The position numbers and the translations under genes were made by a program. From the NCBI GenBank assembly GCA_947630635.1, contig CANRIJ010000054.1:1-9907 (forward strand): a stretch of DNA of 9,907 bases. The letters are read 5' to 3'. The stretch comes from an uncultured Spirochaetaceae bacterium. GTDB taxonomy: Bacteria; Spirochaetota; Spirochaetia; Sphaerochaetales; Sphaerochaetaceae. How positions within the stretch are numbered: position 1 is the stretch's first letter; each line of letters starts with the position of its first letter. The notes under the pieces were generated by a model. The model ran no database searches and was not told where the DNA came from. It worked only from the letters and a program-made list of their open reading frames with translations. Positions 6,883 through 9,907 of the stretch are shown in pieces.

Positions 6883-7243
6883 CCTACCTCTAAGCTTTTA
6901 TTTTATAATAAGTTACTGAATTGGTATACCAGTTTTGGAATTCATGTGAGAACAAAGTTTACAATTAAAGCATAAATCCAGAGGCTCTCTGTTATTTCAT
7001 AAACCATAACGCCTGGAAAATCATTTCCTTTCAAAGCGCAATTAAAAATCCCCATTCTCTTATAAACCCATCTTTTTTTTGCCTTGGGGGAAAAGGCTGT
7101 TTACAGAGCGTAAAAATCCTCTCTTATTTTACACGCTCCAAACTCCATGCCTTATAAAAAACTAAGATTGCATGCGGCTTTGCAAAAACAGATTTTCCTT
7201 TGTCATCAATTCATCAAAAGAGCAAAAGATGTAGAATTTAACT
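6883..7243. other. 361-bp divergent intergenic region
   Basis: AT-rich spacer between the leftward symporter gene and the rightward YigZ-like gene. I see no gene in it; short frames here lack ribosome sites and protein-like composition. It holds the 10-bp palindrome TGGTATACCA at 6922-6931, a run of eight T at 7073-7080, a small GCCTT/AAGGC hairpin (7081-7097), and a longer bulged hairpin at 7106-7138. It probably contains the promoters of both genes, but no -35/-10 pair stands out. Confidence 0.6.
7106..7138. repeat. Bulged 10-bp inverted repeat in the divergent spacer
   Basis: GAGC-GTAAAA (7106-7115) pairs with TTTTAC-GCTC (7127-7132 and 7135-7138), leaving a 2-nt AC bulge and an 11-nt loop. 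There is no following U-tract on either strand, so it is not a plain terminator. It lies about 105 bp upstream of the YigZ-like start and could be a leader structure or an operator. Function unknown. Confidence 0.4.
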
Positions 7244-7846
7244 ATGCTTGTACTAAAAGAAGAGGCGATAGCAAAAATCGAAGTGAAGAAATCGCGATTC
7301 ATAGCAATTGCCAAGCCATGCCTCACTCTTAAAGAAGCAAAGGAGATTGTGAAAAATGCATGGGATGAATACCCGGATGCAACTCATATAGTACATGCTG
7401 CCATCGTTGGAAGATCAGGAGGAGAATTCTCCTTCTCTGACGACAAAGAGCCCAAAAATACAGCTGGACGCCCAGCCTTTGAAGTCTTAAAGGGATCGGG
7501 CATCACAAATATCATTGTGCTAGTTATAAGATATTTTGGCGGAACGCTACTGGGAACAGGCGGACTTGTAAAGGCATATTCAGATGCGACCAAAGAGGTT
7601 CTAAATAACGCAAAAACGGAAGAACTCGTGGATAAATGCACGCTAGATCTCAAATTCCAATATGAAGCCTACAACTCAGTGAAAAGACTCCTTGAAAGCC
7701 TTAATGCATCATCATTAAAAGAGACATTTGGCGAGAGCGTCTCTCTTCAGATATCACTTCCAAATGCAGAAAAAGAAAGGCTCAAGGAGGCTTTTACAAA
7801 TCTCACGCAAGGCAGAGGAACGCTCTCTGTCCCTTCTATTCCTTGA
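7244..7846 (+). CDS. YigZ/IMPACT family protein
   Basis: 200 residues, the usual length for bacterial YigZ. Conserved blocks: KKSRFIAIA (15-23); YPDATHIVHAA (43-53); SDDKEPKNTAGRP (65-77), where the family has SDDGEPSGTAGRP; VIRYFGGTLLGTGGLVKAYSDA (94-115). The C-terminal 80 residues form the expected ferredoxin-like DUF1949-type domain. The family is related to eukaryotic IMPACT, a regulator of translation through GCN2; the bacterial role is not settled and nucleic-acid or ribosome-associated functions have been proposed. The ATG at 7244 has only a weak upstream purine stretch, but the KSRF motif lies at the usual distance from it. Its stop codon TGA is part of the -35 box of the downstream tRNA-Ser promoter, and no terminator of its own is seen, so its mRNA may read into the tRNA gene and stop at 7974-7999. 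Confidence 0.93.
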   Translation: MLVLKEEAIAKIEVKKSRFIAIAKPCLTLKEAKEIVKNAWDEYPDATHIVHAAIVGRSGGEFSFSDDKEPKNTAGRPAFEVLKGSGITNIIVLVIRYFGGTLLGTGGLVKAYSDATKEVLNNAKTEELVDKCTLDLKFQYEAYNSVKRLLESLNASSLKETFGESVSLQISLPNAEKERLKEAFTNLTQGRGTLSVPSIP

Positions 7847-7871
7847 CAGATAAAAACCGTTTTCTTAGAAT
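7843..7871 (+). promoter_or_regulatory. Promoter of tRNA-Ser(UGA)
   Basis: TTGACA (7843-7848), 17-nt spacer, TAGAAT (7866-7871). A start near 7878 would give a leader of about 8 nt before the tRNA. The -35 overlaps the TGA stop of the YigZ-like gene (7844-7846). Confidence 0.8.
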
Positions 7872-7885
7872 AACTCTCACTTTGT

Positions 7886-7970
7886 GGAGAGATGGCCGAG
7901 TGGTCGAAGGCGGGCGCCTTGAAAGCGTCTGAGGGGAAACTCTCCGGGGGTTCGAATCCCTCTCTCTCCG
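7886..7970 (+). tRNA. tRNA-Ser, anticodon UGA
   Basis: 85 nt. Acceptor GGAGAGA (7886-7892) pairs with TCTCTCC (7963-7969), discriminator G7970. Anticodon stem GGCGC/GCGTC encloses the loop CTTGAAA, so the anticodon is TGA. A long variable arm (class II) and a T arm with TTCGAAT are present. CCA is not encoded (CTTA follows). It reads UCA and other UCN codons. Confidence 0.97.
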
Positions 7971-7973
7971 CTT

Positions 7974-7999
7974 ATGCCCATGATTTCATGGGCATTTTT
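7974..7999 (+). terminator. Intrinsic terminator after tRNA-Ser(UGA)
   Basis: ATGCCCATG (7974-7982) pairs with CATGGGCAT (7987-7995) around ATTT, with a T-run at 7995-7999. It begins 3 nt after the tRNA. Confidence 0.9.
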
Positions 8000-8026
8000 C
8001 AATAAAGGCCATATCAAAAGACTCTC

Positions 8027-8056
8027 TTGATAACCCAACCACTTTCAAGTCATAAT
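8027..8056 (+). promoter_or_regulatory. Promoter of tRNA-Ser(GCU)
   Basis: TTGATA (8027-8032), 18-nt spacer, CATAAT (8051-8056). The predicted start near 8063 is about 4 nt before the tRNA. Confidence 0.7.
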
Positions 8057-8066
8057 TACAACCTAC

Positions 8067-8156
8067 GGAGAGATGGCCGAGAGGCCGAAGGCGCGTCCCT
8101 GCTAAGGACGTATAGGGGTAACTCTATCGTGGGTTCGAATCCCACTCTCTCCGCCA
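8067..8156 (+). tRNA. tRNA-Ser, anticodon GCU
   Basis: 87 nt plus encoded CCA (8154-8156). Acceptor GGAGAGA pairs with TCTCTCC (8146-8152), discriminator G8153. Anticodon stem CGTCC/GGACG encloses CTGCTAA, anticodon GCT. It has a long variable arm and T arm GTGGG/CCCAC. Reads AGC/AGU. It is the only one of the four tRNA genes here that encodes CCA. Confidence 0.97.
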
Positions 8157-8158
8157 AT

Positions 8159-8201
8159 GGCACCCAATTTGAATAAATGCATTTCAGGTTGGGTGCCTTT
8201 T
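8159..8201 (+). terminator. Intrinsic terminator after tRNA-Ser(GCU)
   Basis: GGCACCCAA (8159-8167) pairs with TTGGGTGCC (8189-8197), followed by TTTT (8198-8201). The 21-nt loop can fold further (TGAA/TTCA). Confidence 0.85.
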
Positions 8202-8545
8202 CTATGTTCGTTTTTTAAACTCATCAAGTTTTGCCCTTGTCGATACCTTATGTAAAATGTTGTAAAAACATGCATAAAGTCGTCAAAGAGAATCACTTGT
8301 CTCTAGCGGTACAACCTCTCTCAACTCAAGTATTGCAATCAAGCGATTCAATTTTTTAAATATGAAAAAATTAAATAATTGGCACTTAATTGAGAGAGCA
8401 ACCTCATTTTGAATTCACCATATAGAATTATGTTAATTTCAGTCGCATAGAAAACATGAGCTTCATATAAAACCCAATTTCTCTAACCTATATAGAATAC
8501 ATATCAATATTATATTATTTTAATTTATATATTTCTCCAATTGGA
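8202..8545. other. AT-rich spacer without genes
   Basis: About 340 bp, clearly more AT-rich than the coding parts and free of convincing reading frames. It contains the 83-bp inverted-repeat element at 8316-8398, a small ATGTT/AACAT inverted repeat near 8257-8272, and two copies of a motif around TATAGAAT (8421 and 8491, 70 bp apart). No gene is supported. Confidence 0.6.
8316..8398. mobile_element. 83-bp MITE-like element with terminal inverted repeats
   Basis: CTCTCTCAA (8316-8324) and TTGAGAGAG (8390-8398) are perfect 9-bp inverted ends. They are flanked directly by CAAC on both sides (8312-8315 and 8399-8402), like a 4-bp target duplication; the direct repeat can be extended to CAACCTC if the left arm overlap is allowed. 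Inside is a second perfect pair, AATTTTTT/AAAAAATT (8350-8357 and 8365-8372). No coding capacity. Short repeats in AT-rich DNA can arise by chance, so the mobile origin is a hypothesis. Confidence 0.35.
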
Positions 8546-8574
8546 TTGACAAACAGCCCTTGCTGAATTAGATA
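8546..8574 (+). promoter_or_regulatory. Promoter of tRNA-Arg(GCG)
   Basis: Perfect TTGACA (8546-8551), 17-nt spacer, TAGATA (8569-8574). The start would fall near 8581, about 5 nt before the tRNA. The -10 runs into the palindrome GATATTGAATATC (8571-8583). Confidence 0.75.
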
Positions 8575-8585
8575 TTGAATATCAT

Positions 8586-8659
8586 GAGACTATAGCTCAG
8601 CTGGATAGAGCATCAGGTTGCGGACCTGACGGTCAGAGGTTCGAATCCTCCTAGTCTCG
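8586..8659 (+). tRNA. tRNA-Arg, anticodon GCG
   Basis: 74 nt. Acceptor GAGACTA (8586-8592) pairs with TAGTCTC (8652-8658), discriminator G8659. D loop AGCTGGATA carries the A20 expected of tRNA-Arg. Anticodon stem TCAGG/CCTGA encloses TTGCGGA, so the anticodon is GCG (codon CGC, CGU by wobble). The T stem AGAGG/CCTCC has an A/C mismatch at its outermost pair. CCA is not encoded (CTCG follows). Most bacteria use anticodon ACG for this box. Confidence 0.93.
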
Positions 8660-8662
8660 CTC

Positions 8663-8684
8663 GAGGCCTAATGGCCTCTTTTTT
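8663..8684 (+). terminator. Intrinsic terminator after tRNA-Arg
   Basis: GAGGCC (8663-8668) pairs with GGCCTC (8673-8678) around TAAT, followed by six T (8679-8684). Confidence 0.92.
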
Positions 8685-8779
8685 AATGCCGAGAAGATAT
8701 TAAATGTTGAAATCAATTATAAAAAAATAGCTTAGACTTAGCTTTTATCGCCAATAAGATTAAAAACAGAAATATTGAC

Positions 8780-8803
8780 CTTGGCTAGTAGCCTAAGTTT
8801 TTT
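8780..8803 (+). terminator. Possible extra terminator without an assigned gene
   Basis: CTTGGC (8780-8785) pairs with GCC-AAG (8791-8793, 8795-8797) with one bulged T around TAGTA, followed by six T (8798-8803). No gene or clear promoter was found in the 95 bp between the tRNA-Arg terminator and this hairpin, so it may be a back-up terminator or the end of a small RNA. Weak stem. Confidence 0.35.
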
Positions 8804-8873
8804 ATCAAATTTCCGATTTTTATCTTTTGATTGCCTCTGTCTGATAAAAAATCTTATCAAAGACTCGATATCT

Positions 8874-8902
8874 TTGCATTTTGTCTATCTTTAAAGTAGT
8901 AT
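8874..8902 (+). promoter_or_regulatory. Promoter of tRNA-Ser(CGA)
   Basis: TTGCAT (8874-8879), 17-nt spacer, TAGTAT (8897-8902). The start would fall near 8909, about 4 nt before the tRNA. Confidence 0.65.
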
Positions 8903-8912
8903 TTCCACACAT

Positions 8913-9000
8913 GGAAAGATGTCCGAGTGGTCGAAGGAGACAGACTCGAAATCTGTTGTAGGGCTTGTCCTTACCGGGGGTTCGAATCCCCCTCTTTCCG
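8913..9000 (+). tRNA. tRNA-Ser, anticodon CGA
   Basis: 88 nt. Acceptor GGAAAGA (8913-8919) pairs with TCTTTCC (8993-8999), discriminator G9000. Anticodon stem ACAGA/TCTGT encloses CTCGAAA, anticodon CGA (codon UCG). Long variable arm; T arm with TTCGAAT. CCA is not encoded (CTAA follows). Confidence 0.97.
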
Positions 9001-9002
9001 CT

Positions 9003-9043
9003 AAGGATCTGATGAGATATCAATAAGCATCAGGTCCTTTTTT
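9003..9043 (+). terminator. Intrinsic terminator after tRNA-Ser(CGA)
   Basis: AAGGATCTGATG (9003-9014) pairs with CATCAGGTCCTT (9028-9039), 12 bp with one U-G pair, followed by T-run 9038-9043. It closes the tRNA island. Confidence 0.9.
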
Positions 9044-9053
9044 ATTGAACATT

Positions 9054-9074
9054 TTGTATCACTATCAGATACAA
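9054..9074. promoter_or_regulatory. Inverted repeat upstream of the esterase gene
   Basis: TTGTATC (9054-9060) and GATACAA (9068-9074) are perfect 7-bp inverted repeats with a 7-nt spacer, 30 bp before the esterase start. TTGAAC (9045-9050) with a 17-nt spacer would place a -10 (GATACA, a poor match) on the right arm. The layout suits an operator for a dimeric regulator, but this is inference. Confidence 0.35.
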
Positions 9075-9103
9075 GACGGTTATCCTTTTAAAGAGGGCCC
9101 TCA

Positions 9104-9781
9104 ATGAATCCCAATTTACGCTTAGCCGAATCTGGCAAAATCATAGAGGTATTCACTAGAGATAAAGAATCTCCTGCTATCTACCTCAACACATTCGAGG
9201 GTGAAGGCGAGAAAATATACCAAATACTGGAAAATAAAGGCATAAAGCTTACCTTAATCTCGATTGAAGGACTTGATTGGAATCATGATATGGCTCCGTG
9301 GGATGCACCGAGAATTTGGAAAGACGACTCTCCATTTACAAGCGGGGCAGACAGCTACATAGAACTCCTTACTACAGAGATCATTCCAAAGATAGAAAAA
9401 GACCTATCACTAAAACCCATTTGGAGAGGACTTGCAGGCTATTCCCTTGCTGGACTCTTTGCACTCTACTCCATATACAAAACAGACGCCTTTCAGAGAA
9501 TTGCAAGTGCATCTGGGTCTCTTTGGTTCCCGGATTTTCTAAAATACTCCAAGACACACGAACTAACCATCAAGCCTGAAAGAGTCTATCTTTCACTAGG
9601 AGACACAGAAAGCCACACCAAAAACCAATATCTTAAGACGGTAGAAGAAAACACTAGAGAACTCTATGAATACTATAAAAGCCTTCAGATCGAAACTCTC
9701 TTTACCTTAAATCCAGGCAACCACTTCAAAGACCCCGAAGACAGAATGGCAAACGGAATATCGTGGCTATTGAAAAACTGA
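9104..9781 (+). CDS. Alpha/beta hydrolase, putative esterase family
   Basis: 225 residues without signal peptide, so cytoplasmic. The nucleophile elbow GYSLAG (112-117, S114) follows LKPIWRGLA, and the catalytic triad is probably completed by D167 (in LSLGDTES) and H207 (in LNPGNHF). The order and the phrases SGADSYIELLTTEIIPKIE, LAGLFALYS, and ASASGSLWFPDF match the putative-esterase (esterase D/enterochelin-esterase-like, PF00756) family, which hydrolyses ester or thioester bonds of small molecules. The usual members are about 250-300 residues, so this is a compact form. The ribosome site AAGAGGG (9091-9097) precedes the ATG; it lies in the 10-bp palindrome GAGGGCCCTC (9093-9102). It appears to be a single gene behind the last tRNA terminator. 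Substrate unknown. No terminator is evident before the convergent frame that ends at 9803. Confidence 0.87.
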   Translation: MNPNLRLAESGKIIEVFTRDKESPAIYLNTFEGEGEKIYQILENKGIKLTLISIEGLDWNHDMAPWDAPRIWKDDSPFTSGADSYIELLTTEIIPKIEKDLSLKPIWRGLAGYSLAGLFALYSIYKTDAFQRIASASGSLWFPDFLKYSKTHELTIKPERVYLSLGDTESHTKNQYLKTVEENTRELYEYYKSLQIETLFTLNPGNHFKDPEDRMANGISWLLKN

Positions 9782-9802
9782 AACCAGACTTTTCTCATAA
9801 AC

Positions 9803-9907
9803 TTATAAATCAAACAAAAAGCCATTTTCCATTATCTCCATCTCTCTCCTTCCATATGGCGCCCTCTGCCTATGCATAAAAGCGAAAGAGAAGGAAAAGA
9901 GAATGTT
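9803..9907 (-). CDS. Probable C-terminal end of an unknown leftward gene
   Basis: The frame is open from the right edge and stops at 9803-9805, giving 34 residues: a hydrophobic Phe-rich start (NILFSFSFAF) followed by MHRQRAPYGRREMEIMENG and FLFDL. The composition (AGG/AGA arginines, Glu/Met-rich helix) is protein-like and matches local codon use, and the position convergent with the esterase gene leaves 21 bp between stops. I do not recognise the family. With so few residues it could still be a chance frame. Confidence 0.35.
   Translation of the reverse strand, partial: NILFSFSFAFMHRQRAPYGRREMEIMENGFLFDL

Noticed and set aside
7073..7097. T8 followed by GCCTT/AAGGC hairpin as a terminator
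   Set aside because: The T-run precedes the stem on the plus strand and becomes an A-run after the stem on the minus strand, so it fits neither direction.
7147..7332. 61-residue rightward frame before and over the YigZ-like start
   Set aside because: It overlaps the well-supported YigZ-like gene in another frame and shows no family resemblance or ribosome site.
8102..8296. Leftward frame ending in SGIRTHDRVTPIRP
   Set aside because: It runs antisense through tRNA-Ser(GCU); the SGIRTHD-type tail is the known spurious translation of the complement of class II tRNA genes.
8820..9023. Leftward frame containing RGIRTPGKDKP
   Set aside because: Antisense to tRNA-Ser(CGA), the same artefact as above.
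1..9907. CRISPR array, toxin-antitoxin pair, phage or restriction genes
   Set aside because: No regular repeat-spacer pattern and no matching proteins were seen; the genes are metabolic, transport and tRNA genes.

Overview
This window looks like a chromosomal segment of an anaerobic or host-associated bacterium of moderate to low GC. Many arginines are AGA/AGG, there are Shine-Dalgarno sites of the AGGAG type, promoters of the TTGACA/TANNNT type, and three of four tRNA genes lack an encoded CCA. A Spirochaetota (Treponema/Sphaerochaeta-like) or similar source would fit, but no gene here fixes the taxonomy and this is only an inference. No phage, insertion sequence, CRISPR array or defence system is visible.

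Left part (1-3067): the 3' end of a TIM-barrel sugar isomerase/epimerase runs rightward and overlaps tail-to-tail by 6 bp with a leftward operon. In transcription order that operon is a Gfo/Idh/MocA-type oxidoreductase, deoxyribose-phosphate aldolase (deoC) and an unusually long thymidine-kinase-like protein whose start overlaps the deoC stop. Divergent from it (3150-5449) is a rightward operon: a membrane-anchored protein with a zinc ribbon and an MTH1-like Nudix domain, an aldo/keto reductase starting at a coupled TTG, and a small lipoprotein with a cyclophilin-like fold. DeoC, the thymidine-kinase-like protein and the MTH1-like Nudix protein share a deoxynucleotide theme (salvage, breakdown, pool cleaning); whether they cooperate is inference.

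Middle (5441-7846): the lipoprotein gene converges on a leftward neurotransmitter:sodium symporter (LeuT-fold) gene. A perfect 26-bp palindrome encodes the last two residues and the stop of both proteins. A 361-bp divergent spacer separates the transporter from a rightward YigZ/IMPACT-family gene.

Right part (7843-9043): a tRNA island, Ser(UGA), Ser(GCU), Arg(GCG) and Ser(CGA). Each tRNA has its own recognisable promoter and its own hairpin terminator, so the genes form four separate units. The spacers are AT-rich. One holds an 83-bp inverted-repeat element flanked by a short direct repeat, resembling a miniature transposable element. After the island comes an alpha/beta hydrolase (esterase) gene and then the probable C-terminal end of a leftward gene cut by the window edge.

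The strongest leads are the MTH1-like Nudix domain fused to a membrane anchor and zinc ribbon, the extended thymidine-kinase-like protein, the palindrome that serves as the shared end of two convergent genes, and a tRNA-Arg with anticodon GCG where most bacteria have ACG.
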